A stretch of DNA of 64,000 bases. Source: Prochlorococcus sp. AG-402-P18. Its GTDB lineage: Bacteria; Cyanobacteriota; Cyanobacteriia; PCC-6307; Cyanobiaceae. The stretch is taken from positions 62,001 to 126,000 of the forward strand of contig QCJC01000005.1 of the NCBI GenBank assembly GCA_003216275.1. The letters run 5' to 3'. This document shows, in pieces, positions 27,757-37,894 of the stretch. A program made the translations under genes and the position numbers. How positions within the stretch are numbered: the first letter of the stretch is position 1; every line of letters starts with the position of its first letter. Below the pieces are notes generated by a model. It had not been told where the DNA came from and searched no databases. It saw only the letters and a program-made list of their open reading frames with translations.

Positions 27757-28914
27757 TCAAGACTCCACCATTCTTCCTTTTTGAGGAAACATCCCAGTTG
27801 GTCTGAATTGAAGGAATATAACGATTAGAGCAAATATCATTACTCTAGCCATGCTTGTTGTCGCAAAAAAATCTATTGTTGAATAAATAGGGGATGGCAT
27901 GTCTGGCCAAATGGTCAGAAGTCTTCCTGCTCCTATCAAATCGGTCATTATTCCAATAGAGAAAGAAGCAAGGATTGTTCCTAACAAATTGCCCACTCCA
28001 CCAAGAACAACAACCATAAAACATCCCACGATGTAATTTCCACCAACATTTGGTCCCACAGAGCCAAGAAGTGAAACCGCTACTCCTGCAACACCAGCCA
28101 ACCCAGATCCAATTCCAAAAGTAATAATATCTACTGTTTCTGTTGATATACCTAAACAATCACTCATAGGTCTATTTTGAGTTACTGCTCTAATTCTTAT
28201 TCCCCAAGCTGTTTTATCAAGAAAGAAAATAACTACTAAAACAGATATTAAGGTAATAAGGATTATTAAAAGACGAGTTTTAGGAAAAGTAATCCCAACA
28301 AAATCAATTCCACCTCTCATCCAAGAAGGAGCTGTAACATCAACATTCCTTGCACTAGCGCGACTAAGTTTGCTTACTAAAGAAGATAAAATACCTCCTG
28401 TTGCTACACCTAATAAAGCTGAGAATCCCCAAATCGATGCTCTTATTAATTTACCTTTTGCACCAGAAAGTAAGTCATCAGAAATAAATAATGGTGAAAA
28501 CAATCCAAAGAAAAGTGCTATTACCAAACCACTTGCATAGGCCAGCGGAACACTTCTAACAAACTGTTGAAGGATTAGGCTAACTCCCCATGTAGCTAAA
28601 AGTGTTTCAAGAGGACTTCCATAGAGACGTCTAATAACTGTTCGTTCTAAAAGAATCCCAACTGTTCCACTAACCAAAAAAGCAATCCCAATTGCAACTA
28701 TGACATACGAATCATAAAAGGGTTTTAAGAAAGAAACTTGTTTAAAAATTAATTGGGTTATGTATGTTGAATAAGCACCAAGCATCATCAATTCACCATG
28801 AGCAAGATTGATGACACCCATCAAACCGAAGACAATTGCTAGTCCCAGCGCTGCGACAAGCAATACTGAGCCAATAGCAACGCCATTAAAGAGGCTTTCA
28901 AGTAAAAGTTGCAC
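27757..28914 (-). CDS. urtB: urea ABC transporter permease UrtB
   Basis: Inner-membrane subunit, LivH-like. The 385 residues include GLMGVINLAHGELMMLGAY near the start, RRLYGSPLETLLATWGVSLILQQ and AVTQNRPMSDCLGI. Longer than LivH because of an internal hydrophobic insertion (about 125-185), as usual in UrtB. A stem-loop separates it from urtA. Confidence 0.94.
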   Translation of the reverse strand: MQLLLESLFNGVAIGSVLLVAALGLAIVFGLMGVINLAHGELMMLGAYSTYITQLIFKQVSFLKPFYDSYVIVAIGIAFLVSGTVGILLERTVIRRLYGSPLETLLATWGVSLILQQFVRSVPLAYASGLVIALFFGLFSPLFISDDLLSGAKGKLIRASIWGFSALLGVATGGILSSLVSKLSRASARNVDVTAPSWMRGGIDFVGITFPKTRLLIILITLISVLVVIFFLDKTAWGIRIRAVTQNRPMSDCLGISTETVDIITFGIGSGLAGVAGVAVSLLGSVGPNVGGNYIVGCFMVVVLGGVGNLLGTILASFSIGIMTDLIGAGRLLTIWPDMPSPIYSTIDFFATTSMARVMIFALIVIFLQFRPTGMFPQKGRMVES

Positions 28915-28942
28915 TAGCTTGGTTGTATTTTTTAAAGAAATA

Positions 28943-28964
28943 AGGAGCCCGAAGGCTCCTTACT
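28943..28964 (-). terminator. C(UUCG)G stem-loop between urtA and urtB
   Basis: On the transcribed strand: TAAGGAGCC, TTCG, then a G and GGCTCCTTA; about nine base pairs closed by a UUCG-type loop, 27 bases after the urtA stop. The tail is only moderately T-rich (TTTCTTT), so partial termination or 3'-end protection of urtA is likely, leaving the permease and ATPase genes less expressed than the binding protein. Confidence 0.65.
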
Positions 28965-28991
28965 AGATTCTATTTATAAGTCAAAAATGAA

Positions 28992-30269
28992 TCACATTTT
29001 ATATTTTTCACCTTTCTTAGGATCAGTCCAATCACAAGCGTAACCTTTGGAACTTGGATGTTTTTGGTTCCATGCTTGTGGTTCAACTACTCCTGTTTCT
29101 TCGAGGATTGTAAATCCACCTGCTGAGTTGATTTCACCAATTCTCACCGTTTGAGATAGATGATGATTAGGCATGACTTCTACTGGCCCTTGTGGAGCAT
29201 CGAATGTCTGACCGACTAAAGCTTCTCTAACAGCATTGTCATCAAATGTACCAGCATCTTCAACTGCTTGCTTCCAAAGATAAACCATGTTATATGCAGA
29301 TTCTTGTGGATCAGCTACAACACGATCACTACCCCATCTTTTCTTAAAGCTCTTTGCAAATTTCTTAGAGGCTGGAGTATCAATAGACATCATGTAGTTC
29401 CAGGCTCCAAAGTGACCCTCAAGGAACTCAGGTCCAATAGTACTAATCTCTTCTTCGGCAATGGAGTAGTTCATTACATAGTAACCATTCGAAGGAGTGA
29501 TTCCTGCGTCTTGGATTTGTTTGAAGAACGCAACGTTTTGATCACCATTCAAAGTATTAATGATTATCCCGCCATCTGGAAGAGCAACTTTTATCTTCGA
29601 GATGATAGGTGCTACCTCTGTATTCCCTAAAGGAAGATAATCTTCTCCTACAACCTTTCCGCCAAGTTGCTTGACTTGTGCTTTAGTAATTGTATTAGAA
29701 GTTCTTGGGAAAACATAATCAGAACCAACTAAGAAGAAATCTCCTCCTGCAGCTGGTGAGCGCTTATACATGAAATCTGTAGCAGGCTCAGATTGCTGAT
29801 TAGGAGTCGCTCCAGTATAGAAAATGTTATTAGAACACTCTTGTGCTTCATATTGAATTGGGTAATAAAGGAATGCATCTTTAGATTCATAAACAGGAAG
29901 CATTGCCTTACGACTTGCAGAAGTCCAGCCACCAAATACAACTGGTACTCCATCTTGATCGATTAACTTCTTAGATTTCTCAGCAAAAGTAGGCCAATCA
30001 GAAGCCCCATCCTCAACGATGTATTCAATTTTATAGCTTTTACCGTCTACTGTTACACCGCCAGCAGCATTAATTTCCTCAATAGCCATTTTCTCTGTAT
30101 CAACAAGAGTTGATTCGGAGATTGCCATTGTCCCAGATAAGGAATGGAGAATTCCCACAGTTACGGTGTCATCAAAGTTGCCTGAGGTATCTGATCCACC
30201 GCAAGCAGTGACAGTTACGGCTAATGAGGCAGTAGCTAAACCTGCAAAAATGCGCTTTGAAAGCTTCAT
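28992..30269 (-). CDS. urtA: urea ABC transporter substrate-binding protein
   Basis: Periplasmic urea receptor, probably lipid-anchored: signal sequence with lipobox TVTAC (Cys about residue 23). The 425 residues have the family segments VGILHSLSGTMAISESTLVD, VVFGGWTSASRKAMLPV and the Tyr/Trp-rich ligand region (FLYYPIQYEAQECSNN). First gene of urtABCDE, with an NtcA box upstream. Confidence 0.95.
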   Translation of the reverse strand: MKLSKRIFAGLATASLAVTVTACGGSDTSGNFDDTVTVGILHSLSGTMAISESTLVDTEKMAIEEINAAGGVTVDGKSYKIEYIVEDGASDWPTFAEKSKKLIDQDGVPVVFGGWTSASRKAMLPVYESKDAFLYYPIQYEAQECSNNIFYTGATPNQQSEPATDFMYKRSPAAGGDFFLVGSDYVFPRTSNTITKAQVKQLGGKVVGEDYLPLGNTEVAPIISKIKVALPDGGIIINTLNGDQNVAFFKQIQDAGITPSNGYYVMNYSIAEEEISTIGPEFLEGHFGAWNYMMSIDTPASKKFAKSFKKRWGSDRVVADPQESAYNMVYLWKQAVEDAGTFDDNAVREALVGQTFDAPQGPVEVMPNHHLSQTVRIGEINSAGGFTILEETGVVEPQAWNQKHPSSKGYACDWTDPKKGEKYKM

Positions 30270-30394
30270 GAAATACTAACTAAATTAGTTGTTTGCCCAC
30301 CTGATGGGTTTACGGAAAGTATCCAATTGAACAACACTCTTTTTGTATCAAAAGGAACACTTTGCGCTATTTCAGTGAATGAAGATGAATTTCC

Positions 30395-30408
30395 GTATCA
30401 GCGAATAC
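30395..30408. promoter_or_regulatory. NtcA-binding site upstream of urtA
   Basis: GTATCAGCGAATAC is an exact GTA-N8-TAC palindrome, the consensus of NtcA, the cyanobacterial nitrogen regulator. It lies 126 bases upstream of the urtA start, directly after the ureG stop. A weak TAG-like -10 is possible about 24 bases downstream. Consensus match seen; binding inferred. Confidence 0.75.
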
Positions 30409-30411
30409 TTT

Positions 30412-31020
30412 TTATTGAGACTTTTGTATTTGATTACACAAAAAATCTTCGATTATTTTAATTCCCTCCCCTGTCTTAGTATTTGTAAAGCACCATGGAA
30501 GAGTTCCCCTCATCAGTAAGGTATCTCTCTCCATTACGATTAGACTGGCACCTACCATTTCGGCCAAATCAATCTTATTTATAACTAATAAATCTGAACG
30601 TGTTATTCCTGGTCCTCCTTTCCTTGGAATTTTATCTCCAGCTGCAACATCAATTATATATATACAAATATCTACCAACTCAGGGCTAAAACTTGCGGCA
30701 AGGTTGTCACCACCACTTTCAACAAATACTAAATCTAATTTTGGGAATTTTTGTTCTAGCTCTTCAACCGCAATACGATTTATAGAACAATCTTCTCTTA
30801 TTGCTGTATGAGGGCATCCCCCCGTTTCAACTCCTTTTATACGTTCAGGTTCTAAAGCCTTTGAATTAGTTAAAAATTTTGCATCTTCTTGGGTATAAAT
30901 ATCATTTGTAACTACTACGATGTCTAATTTATCTTTGAGATTTTCACATAGTCTCTGAATAATAGCCGTTTTACCAGAACCTACTGGTCCGGCAATTCCA
31001 ACTCTTAATTTACTGTCCAT
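30412..31020 (-). CDS. ureG: urease accessory GTPase UreG
   Basis: Drives nickel insertion into urease with GTP hydrolysis. The 202 residues have Walker [10 protein letters not shown], the metal-binding CPH motif ([11 protein letters not shown]), [16 protein letters not shown] and NKIDLA. Its ATG overlaps the ureF stop (TAATG). Confidence 0.96.
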   Translation of the reverse strand: MDSKLRVGIAGPVGSGKTAIIQRLCENLKDKLDIVVVTNDIYTQEDAKFLTNSKALEPERIKGVETGGCPHTAIREDCSINRIAVEELEQKFPKLDLVFVESGGDNLAASFSPELVDICIYIIDVAAGDKIPRKGGPGITRSDLLVINKIDLAEMVGASLIVMERDTLLMRGTLPWCFTNTKTGEGIKIIEDFLCNQIQKSQ

Positions 31021-31691
31021 TAGCTCCTAAATAATCTTGAATAAAGTTCTACATGTGATTGTTGCGCCATCATCGCGCCAATATCACTAATCCAAATTTC
31101 TTTTGGATTCTGCTGCAATAAGTAATCTGCTTGAGACTTAATAAGTAATAAGGATTTTTTTTGAAGCTGTTGAGCTTTTGTTGGCCCTAATGACAATAGT
31201 CTTAATGCTGCACTTAATTGATTAGCAACCCAACTATATAAAAAACCCTCGACTAAATCAATTTTGGTTATCTCCCAACTTACACCAGCCCAAGCCCAAG
31301 CTATCGGCCATATAAATTTTTTTTCCTTATCAGGAAGAGGATGGTCTAAATCAATGAGAAGCTGCAATAAAGATTCACCCATTTGCATTTGTTGAGATCT
31401 AATATCTGGCGAATCTCTTAATGAACTAAGCCAAGAATTCCACTCTTCAATCACAAACTTATTTTGAGCATCTTTAGTATTTTCCCAAGCAACTAAGTCT
31501 CTCATTATGCGAGGAATTGAGCTTGCCTCAATAGTTATTTGACCTCGAGAAAGCTCACTTTCAATCCAATTGAAAAGGGTTATCTCGTTATTTACTTTTC
31601 CATTTTGCACAAGCCACTCCAACCCTTCTGAGTAACTAAAAGCACCAACTGGTAATGATGGGCTCAATAATTGTAAAAACTCAAGCTTCAT
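31020..31691 (-). CDS. ureF: urease accessory protein UreF
   Basis: Helical scaffold that links UreG to the UreD-urease complex. The 223 residues begin [23 protein letters not shown], the UreF hallmark, and end with the conserved C-terminal helix ([11 protein letters not shown]). It is 21 bases after ureE and overlaps ureG. Confidence 0.95.
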   Translation of the reverse strand: MKLEFLQLLSPSLPVGAFSYSEGLEWLVQNGKVNNEITLFNWIESELSRGQITIEASSIPRIMRDLVAWENTKDAQNKFVIEEWNSWLSSLRDSPDIRSQQMQMGESLLQLLIDLDHPLPDKEKKFIWPIAWAWAGVSWEITKIDLVEGFLYSWVANQLSAALRLLSLGPTKAQQLQKKSLLLIKSQADYLLQQNPKEIWISDIGAMMAQQSHVELYSRLFRS

Positions 31692-31712
31692 AAAATGATT
31701 TAATAAAACCGT

Positions 31713-32153
31713 TTACTCATAAGCACCAATTTCAGGAGAAAAAGATCTTTTAAAAACTTCAATTTTAAATCCTAGTCTTTCTAGCATTTCTTTCATAACA
31801 ACATCATCTAGTAAATACAACTCTTTTTCATGCATCTCTATCTGAACATGTCTATTACCAAGATGATAAGCAGCTTTCAACAATTTTAATCTATTTTCTG
31901 ATCTGATTCCTATTAAATCTTCTTTAGCTGCCTCAACTATTACATAAATCAATGAATTCTTACTTTTCAATACCTCACCAGGTATTAATCTACCTCCTCC
32001 TCTGGGTAAATTCAAAATGACATCTATTCCATCTATAGTTGATCGCTGACCTCGAAGTTTAGTCCTCTCCTTTGCAGATAGTGAAAGGACTAGATGATGT
32101 TCAATCTCTTGAGCACCAATTCTCTCGGTGAGATAGATTAATTCGTGTGACAA
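31713..32153 (-). CDS. ureE: urease accessory protein UreE
   Basis: Nickel metallochaperone. The 146 residues show LPRGGGRLIPGEVL, then AYHLGNRHVQIEMHEKELYLLDD, which includes the conserved nickel-ligand His of the dimer interface (GNRH). There is no His-rich C-terminal tail; it ends SPEIGAYE. First gene of the minus-strand ureEFG run, divergent from ureD. Confidence 0.95.
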   Translation of the reverse strand: MSHELIYLTERIGAQEIEHHLVLSLSAKERTKLRGQRSTIDGIDVILNLPRGGGRLIPGEVLKSKNSLIYVIVEAAKEDLIGIRSENRLKLLKAAYHLGNRHVQIEMHEKELYLLDDVVMKEMLERLGFKIEVFKRSFSPEIGAYE

Positions 32154-32255
32154 TCTTCAATTATTTGTAGATTTCAATTTTAAAGGTTATGACTACTAAA
32201 TCAGACATTAATGATTTTTTGAATACTAAATGAACAAAAACAATACAACTATTCA

Positions 32256-33179
32256 ATGACAACTTCATGGCATGGGACTTGTGATCTAAGGCTTTTCAAA
32301 AAGTCGAGTTCACATAATACAGGCAATTTACAAACAACTCATCAAGCAAAATGCACTGCTCCATTGAAATTAATGAGAGTATTCAATGATAAAAATGATG
32401 GTAGATGTGAAATACCACTTCTCCATAGTGCTGGAGGAATTGTTGGAGGTGATCAACTGACAATCAACGTTACTGCAGAAGAAAATAGCAGTGCTATATG
32501 TACTTCGGTAGCGGCTCAAAAAGTTTATGGTAGTAGAGGTAGATCAAAATTAAATCCCCAAGGGAATTGGGCAAATCAAAAATGTTTTTTCCAGATTGAG
32601 AAAAATGCTGATTTTGAGTGGATGCCTCAAGAGTTAATTATCTATCAGGGAGGTCTTTTTGAACAAAACATGACTGTTAAGATTGATCATTCATCAAGTT
32701 TTTTATGTGTTGATCTTGTTCGCCTAGGACGAACTGCCGCTGGAGAAAAACTTGGTAATGGAATATGGAGATCATCTTTAGAAGTCTTTAGCGAAAATAC
32801 TGAAAGGAAAAAGTATGAATTTATTGATCGCTTAGAACTATCTGGAGAAGCCCTCAATTCTATTCATGGTTTAGAAGAACAACCAGTTTTTGGGTCGTTA
32901 ACTTGGATAACACCCAAAGGAATAAATCAAGAAGCTTTATCCGATTTACTAGTAAAGTGTCGCCACCAAAGAGCTGGACTTAAAGGATTTATGACTTGTA
33001 GCCTTCTTGAAAATGGCATATCTGCGAGATACACAGGTTCTTCTACACAATCAGCTCGATTTTGGTTTTATAGAATTTGGAGTCTTACAAGAGTTTTTAG
33101 GAAATCAAATGTGCCAGAATATATGAGAATTTGGCCAATGCAAGAGGATCCATTAACCGATGCAGAATGTTCGTCATGA
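32256..33179 (+). CDS. ureD: urease accessory protein UreD
   Basis: Scaffold that binds apo-urease for nickel loading. The 307 residues contain LLHSAGGIVGGDQLTINVTAEENSSA, TSVAAQKVYGS and WMPQELIIYQGGLF, all UreD landmarks. It is first in the plus-strand ureDABC set. I see no exact NtcA box in the 102-base divergent gap. Confidence 0.95.
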   Translation: MTTSWHGTCDLRLFKKSSSHNTGNLQTTHQAKCTAPLKLMRVFNDKNDGRCEIPLLHSAGGIVGGDQLTINVTAEENSSAICTSVAAQKVYGSRGRSKLNPQGNWANQKCFFQIEKNADFEWMPQELIIYQGGLFEQNMTVKIDHSSSFLCVDLVRLGRTAAGEKLGNGIWRSSLEVFSENTERKKYEFIDRLELSGEALNSIHGLEEQPVFGSLTWITPKGINQEALSDLLVKCRHQRAGLKGFMTCSLLENGISARYTGSSTQSARFWFYRIWSLTRVFRKSNVPEYMRIWPMQEDPLTDAECSS

Positions 33180-33228
33180 ACATTTCAACATTTTTTTGCT
33201 TGTAAAATGAAGTTGTAACTATTAAAAA

Positions 33229-33531
33229 ATGTACTTAAGCCCTCAAGAAAAAGACAAATTACTTGTAGTTACAGCAGCCCTGCTGGCAGAGCGAAGATTA
33301 AATAGAGGTTTAAAATTAAATCATCCAGAAGCTGTTGCTTGGCTTAGCTTTCAAGTACTTGAGGGAGCAAGAGATGGCAAAAGTGTCTCAACCTTAATGA
33401 ACGAGGGATCGACATGGTTAACGAAAGAACAAGTTATGGAAGGTGTGCCTGAACTTATCCCTGAAGTTCAAATAGAAGCTGTTTTCCCTGATGGAACAAA
33501 GCTGGTAACACTTCACAATCCAATTATCTAA
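33229..33531 (+). CDS. ureA: urease gamma subunit
   Basis: Small structural subunit of urease. The 100 residues begin [31 protein letters not shown] and include [21 protein letters not shown], both diagnostic. It lies 49 bases after ureD and 8 before ureB. Confidence 0.97.
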   Translation: MYLSPQEKDKLLVVTAALLAERRLNRGLKLNHPEAVAWLSFQVLEGARDGKSVSTLMNEGSTWLTKEQVMEGVPELIPEVQIEAVFPDGTKLVTLHNPII

Positions 33532-33539
33532 ACACAATT

Positions 33540-33860
33540 ATGTCTTATATAAATCCTGGAGAACTTATTCCTGAAGAAGGTTTTATCGAATTGAATAAAG
33601 GAAGAGAAGTCACAACTATAAAAGTAGCTAATATTTCTGATCGACCAATACAAATCGGTTCCCATTATCATTTCTTTGAAGCAAATAAAGGTCTAAAATT
33701 TGATCGCCAAGAAACTCTCGGCAAAAGGTTAGACATTCCAGCTGGTACTGCTATCAGATTTGAGCCAGGTGACGAAAGAGAAGTCAATCTTGTTCCTTAT
33801 GCAGGCGATTGTAAAATTTTTGGATTTAACGGCCTCATTAACGACTCACTGAAGAAATAA
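33540..33860 (+). CDS. ureB: urease beta subunit
   Basis: Structural subunit of urease. The 106 residues include [30 protein letters not shown] and [24 protein letters not shown], diagnostic for UreB. It ends 2 bases before ureC. Confidence 0.97.
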   Translation: MSYINPGELIPEEGFIELNKGREVTTIKVANISDRPIQIGSHYHFFEANKGLKFDRQETLGKRLDIPAGTAIRFEPGDEREVNLVPYAGDCKIFGFNGLINDSLKK

Positions 33861-33862
33861 AA

Positions 33863-35572
33863 ATGCCTTTCAAAATTTCACGCCAAGCTTATGCCGAAAC
33901 TTATGGTCCGACGAAAGGGGATCGCGTTAGGCTTGCAGATACAGACTTAATCCTCGAAGTTGAACAAGATCATACGCACTATGGAGACGAGGTTAAATTT
34001 GGAGGAGGTAAAGTTATTCGTGATGGTATGGGACAATCACAAAAAAGTAGAGACAATGGAGTTGTAGATACAGTCATTACCAATGCACTAATCCTTGACT
34101 GGTGGGGAATTGTAAAAGCTGATATTGGTATAAAAGATGGCAAGATTGCAGGTATTGGAAAAGCTGGAAATCCAGATACTCAACAAGGAGTCAATATTAT
34201 TATTGGCGCAAGTACAGAAGCAATAGCTGGAGAGGGACATATTATTACTGCAGGAGCTATTGATAGTCATATTCATTTTATTTGCCCTCAGCAAATTGAA
34301 ACTGCATTAGCTAGTGGGGTTACGACAATGCTTGGAGGAGGCACTGGTCCAGCAACCGGTACCAATGCAACAACATGTACTCCTGGAGCATTTCACATCT
34401 CAAGAATGCTTCAATCTGCAGACGCTTTTCCAATTAACTTAGGTTTCTTTGGGAAAGGAAATGCGACAAATAAAGCAGCACTTGAAGAACAAGTTAGAGC
34501 AGGTGCATGTGGCTTAAAACTTCATGAAGACTGGGGAACGACGCCGGCCTGCATTGATTCATGCCTAAGTGTTGCAGATCAATTCGATATACAAGTTTGT
34601 ATTCATACGGATACTTTAAATGAAGCTGGTTTTGTCGAAGATACAATTCGAGCAATAAAAGGAAGAACAATTCATACCTTCCATACTGAAGGTGCCGGAG
34701 GAGGCCATGCACCTGACATTATTAAAATTTGTGGGGAATCTAATGTTATTCCAAGCAGTACAAATCCAACTAGACCTTTTACTCTAAATACTCTTGAAGA
34801 ACATTTAGATATGTTGATGGTTTGCCATCACTTGGATCCTAAGATCCCCGAGGATGTTGCATTTGCCGAATCAAGAATACGTCGTGAAACTATTGCAGCT
34901 GAAGACATCCTCCATGACTTAGGAGCCTTTTCTATTATCGCTAGTGATTCACAAGCCATGGGAAGAGTGGGAGAGGTAATTAGTCGAACTTTTCAAACTG
35001 CTCATAAAATGAAAGTCCAAAGAGGAGCCTTACCAGAGGACAATGAAAGAAATGATAATTATCGCCTCAAAAGATATATCTCAAAAGTGACTATAAATCC
35101 CGCTATAGCCCATGGAATCAGTAGTCATGTTGGCTCAGTAGAGGTTGGCAAGCTTGCTGACTTAGTCCTTTGGAAACCAGGTTTTTTTGGAATAAAACCA
35201 GACATAGTAGTCAAGGGAGGTTCTATCGCATGGGCTCAAATGGGAGATGCCAACGCTTCCATACCTACTCCTCAACCGGTACATGGACGACCAATGTTCT
35301 CCTCCTTCGGTAAGTCTATCAATCCTAGTTCTCTAACTTTCTTAAGTGAGTCAGCAATAAAAGCAGGTATACCAGAAAAGCTTAATTTAAGCAAATCTTA
35401 TGCTGCCATAACAAATACAAGAGAAATATCTAAACAATCAATGAAACTCAATGTTGCAATGCCGAAAATAGAGGTTGACCCTCAGACTTATGAAGTTTTT
35501 GCTAATGGAGAACTCTTAACTTGTGAGCCCGCCGAATCATTACCTCTTGCTCAGAGATATCTATTACTTTGA
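33863..35572 (+). CDS. ureC: urease alpha (catalytic) subunit
   Basis: Hydrolyses urea to ammonia and carbamate at a dinickel centre. The 569 residues keep the nickel ligands: the HxH of DSHIHF, the Lys that becomes carbamylated (Lys219, GLKLHEDWG), [22 protein letters not shown] and the active-site flap MVCHHLD. Full length, no missing catalytic residues. The product feeds glutamine synthetase and Fd-GOGAT. Confidence 0.98.
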   Translation: MPFKISRQAYAETYGPTKGDRVRLADTDLILEVEQDHTHYGDEVKFGGGKVIRDGMGQSQKSRDNGVVDTVITNALILDWWGIVKADIGIKDGKIAGIGKAGNPDTQQGVNIIIGASTEAIAGEGHIITAGAIDSHIHFICPQQIETALASGVTTMLGGGTGPATGTNATTCTPGAFHISRMLQSADAFPINLGFFGKGNATNKAALEEQVRAGACGLKLHEDWGTTPACIDSCLSVADQFDIQVCIHTDTLNEAGFVEDTIRAIKGRTIHTFHTEGAGGGHAPDIIKICGESNVIPSSTNPTRPFTLNTLEEHLDMLMVCHHLDPKIPEDVAFAESRIRRETIAAEDILHDLGAFSIIASDSQAMGRVGEVISRTFQTAHKMKVQRGALPEDNERNDNYRLKRYISKVTINPAIAHGISSHVGSVEVGKLADLVLWKPGFFGIKPDIVVKGGSIAWAQMGDANASIPTPQPVHGRPMFSSFGKSINPSSLTFLSESAIKAGIPEKLNLSKSYAAITNTREISKQSMKLNVAMPKIEVDPQTYEVFANGELLTCEPAESLPLAQRYLLL

Positions 35573-35590
35573 ATTTATGTAGCATAATAA

Positions 35591-35818
35591 CTAAGCCAAA
35601 ACTCTTTCTTCGTTCTTTGTTGCAGATACTCTAAGACGTTGTTCTAACTTAGGCCCGTAAGACTCTATTCCCCAAATTTCCAAATGTGAACCTTCAGGTG
35701 CCATAGATGAAAAAATTTCTTGCGGGAAAATAGCTCTCTCTAAAAAGAATCTATCCGGACCAATACATTTAAGGACAACCAAAGTAGAAGTTAGATTTCT
35801 GTAAGAAAAATCGACCAT
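35591..35818 (-). CDS. DUF1830-like protein
   Basis: The 75 residues match my recollection of the small cyanobacterial DUF1830 family (NLTSTLVVLKCIGPDRFFLERAIFP ... HLEIWG). Soluble, beta-rich, function unknown. Convergent with ureC, 18 bases apart. Confidence 0.7.
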   Translation of the reverse strand: MVDFSYRNLTSTLVVLKCIGPDRFFLERAIFPQEIFSSMAPEGSHLEIWGIESYGPKLEQRLRVSATKNEERVLA

Positions 35819-35974
35819 AACTTAAAATTATTTGAGGGAATTAAAACAAAATTTTGATCAATTTTTTGTGATTTCCAATACCAAAGAAATATTTTAGAAT
35901 ATAAAAATTTTATAAATTTGCTCGAAGTGAACATCTAGCAATAATTGGTTTAGTTATAAAAGTGAAAAAGTTTT

Positions 35975-36154
35975 ATGATTTCAACTACTACAAGAATTCG
36001 AATCCAAAACATAGTTAATCGTTTAGAAAATAACCAAGAAGTTACATTAGAAGAAAGAATCTTTCTAAATAAATTATCTAGTGTTTCTGCTGTAGTCTCT
36101 CAATGGGTAAACTCAGCTTTGGGAATGGAGGCAAGCTCAATTGATAATGATTAA
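35975..36154 (+). CDS. 59-residue hypothetical protein
   Basis: Helical product starting MISTTTRIRIQNIVNRLENN, with a middle ERIFLNKLSSVSAVVSQWVN and an acidic end (SSIDND). No family recognised. ATG, coherent frame and lack of a competing gene support it. Confidence 0.5.
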   Translation: MISTTTRIRIQNIVNRLENNQEVTLEERIFLNKLSSVSAVVSQWVNSALGMEASSIDND

Positions 36155-36307
36155 TTTTTAGAAAAATATAGGCTTTTATATTCAAATCACATAAAACTAA
36201 ATTTTCCAAGCTCATAAACAATTTCAGTTTATCTGAGTTGTCAAGTCAGAAGATTATTTATTTGACTATTTGATAATTCGGAAATTATATCTCTTGAAAT
36301 TTAACAT

Positions 36308-36353
36308 GTAGCTTCAGATACAATATATCTTCTTGCTATGTATCTGAAGCTAC
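36308..36353. repeat. 15-bp inverted repeat upstream of the second porin gene
   Basis: GTAGCTTCAGATACA (36308-36322) and its exact complement (36339-36353), separated by 16 bases, ending 56 bases before the porin ATG. Either an operator for a dimeric regulator or an mRNA-leader hairpin; no T tract follows, so it is not a terminator. Confidence 0.7.
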
Positions 36354-36409
36354 TTCAATTGAAATTTACAAGTTAGATAATAGATAGTATTAATTTGTGT
36401 GAGGACACA

Positions 36410-37420
36410 ATGAAACTTTTTCAGCAATTGCTGGTTGTTCCAGCTGCTTTGGGTCTAATGGCTCCAGTCGCAGCCAATGCAGATACTGCATTTTCGTCAA
36501 GTACTTCTCTTTCTGGTGGTGCTGTTTTTACCATAGGTACAGTTAGTGATGGAGGTACATCCGATAAAGAAGAAGAGCTTTATATGCAGTATGCATATGG
36601 ACTTGATATAACTTCTAGTTTCACTGGCGAAGACATGCTTTACATGGGCATGGAAACAGGTAATGCTAGTGGTCCATTAGCAAATATGGATAGTGCGACA
36701 GGTGGAACTGGCGCTATTACATTGCATTCTTTATTTTATGCCTTTCCTGTTGGCGATCTTGAAGTAACAGCTGGTCCATTACTTGATCAGGATGACGTTG
36801 TTGCAGCAACAACATCTGCTTATTCAGATGCTTTCAGACTAGGCAGCATGCCTTATTCTTTGGCAGGGGGTGAAACTGGTCCTGGCATTGGTGTTGCTTA
36901 CTCCAATGACAGCGGAGTTGTAGCTTCAGTAAGCTTTGTATCTGTTGGTGGTAGCGATTCAACAGTAGGTATTGGCGCTGATGATGGCGATGATGTCTCA
37001 ACTTTCACTCTTGGCTATGACGGCGAAGGTTTTGGTGGAGGTCTTGTAATTGCTTCCAACGATGGTGAGGGTGGAACCACGGGATACGACACATTTGGTG
37101 GAGGTATCTATTACAGCCCTGAGTCAATCCCTGCAACAATCAGCATTGCATATGACACATCTGATCCAGAAACTGGTTCAGATACAACTGATTTGTTCGT
37201 TGGAATTGACTACGAAGTTGGCCCTGGAACACTAAGTGCTGCTTACAACTCAACTGATGTTGATGGTGGTGATTCTGAAGACTCAACAGGTTTTGAAGTT
37301 TCTTACAACTACGGACTTAATGACTATGTATCAATTACAGCTGGATTCTTCACTGTAGAAGATACAAGTACTGGTGATGACGACTCTGGTGTCGTTGCTG
37401 AAACTATATTTAGTTTCTAA
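36410..37420 (+). CDS. outer-membrane porin-like protein
   Basis: The 336-residue beta barrel has the leader MKLFQQLLVVPAALGLMAPV, cleaved after ANA. The mature part is acidic and Gly/Ser/Thr-rich with alternating strands, and ends with Phe (ETIFSF). No SLH domain, unlike most cyanobacterial porins. GAGGA at 36401-36405 supports the ATG at 36410 rather than the TTG at 36395. Related to the His-rich porin at 11788, but without its metal-binding N-terminus. A terminator follows. Confidence 0.85.
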   Translation: MKLFQQLLVVPAALGLMAPVAANADTAFSSSTSLSGGAVFTIGTVSDGGTSDKEEELYMQYAYGLDITSSFTGEDMLYMGMETGNASGPLANMDSATGGTGAITLHSLFYAFPVGDLEVTAGPLLDQDDVVAATTSAYSDAFRLGSMPYSLAGGETGPGIGVAYSNDSGVVASVSFVSVGGSDSTVGIGADDGDDVSTFTLGYDGEGFGGGLVIASNDGEGGTTGYDTFGGGIYYSPESIPATISIAYDTSDPETGSDTTDLFVGIDYEVGPGTLSAAYNSTDVDGGDSEDSTGFEVSYNYGLNDYVSITAGFFTVEDTSTGDDDSGVVAETIFSF

Positions 37421-37446
37421 TTTTCAAAAGTTAAATCCAATTATCA

Positions 37447-37476
37447 AACCTCCTAAATAATATTAGGAGGTTTTTT
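37447..37476 (+). terminator. rho-independent terminator of the second porin gene
   Basis: AACCTCCTAA (37447-37456) pairs with TTAGGAGGTT (37463-37472), a 6-base loop, then more T. It lies 26 bases after the stop. Confidence 0.85.
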
Positions 37477-37530
37477 ATGAGAAAAATAAATAAGTTAAGT
37501 TCAAAAAAAAACGAAAAATAGTGGATTTAA

Positions 37531-37668
37531 TTACTGACGAGAATCTTTTTTTGATTGCGAAGTATATTTCATCTGAATTAGAGTTTCATAAGGATCAAGT
37601 TCTTCTAACCTAATAATATCTTCATAAGGGTCAGCTTGACTTAAATGATTTTTATTCGATTTTTTCAT
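37531..37668 (-). CDS. 45-residue hypothetical protein
   Basis: Reads MKKSNKNHLSQADPYEDIIR, then LEELDPYETLIQMKYTSQSK. Two DPYE motifs form a short internal repeat. Hydrophilic, unknown family. Confidence 0.45.
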   Translation of the reverse strand: MKKSNKNHLSQADPYEDIIRLEELDPYETLIQMKYTSQSKKDSRQ

Positions 37669-37706
37669 TCATTTAAAAAAGATAGATATTGTATTTAATT
37701 TCTTCT

Positions 37707-37892
37707 CTATGCAGCCTTATCGGAATCCAAGCCCCTATCTCTACTTCCTTTAAACCACCTCATTTGAGGAGTACTACGATGTCCATTTGGATATAAATAA
37801 CTAAGATTTGCAAAAGAATTAGAATGAAAATCTTTTTCTATTTCACTCAAATTTTTATTAGAAGTATCAAGTTTATTTTGTCTAGATTCCAT
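37707..37892 (-). CDS. 61-residue hypothetical protein
   Basis: Hydrophilic product (SRQNKLDTSNKNLSEIEKDF ... YPNGHRSTPQMRWFKGSRDRG). No family recognised. Its start is 2 bases from the start of the divergent gene at 37895, so the two cannot both have ordinary promoters between them. Confidence 0.45.
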   Translation of the reverse strand: MESRQNKLDTSNKNLSEIEKDFHSNSFANLSYLYPNGHRSTPQMRWFKGSRDRGLDSDKAA

Positions 37893-37894
37893 AA

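Noticed and set aside
32154-32255. NtcA site in the ureE/ureD gap
   Set aside because: Only degenerate GTA/TAC spacings are present; none fits GTA-N8-TAC.
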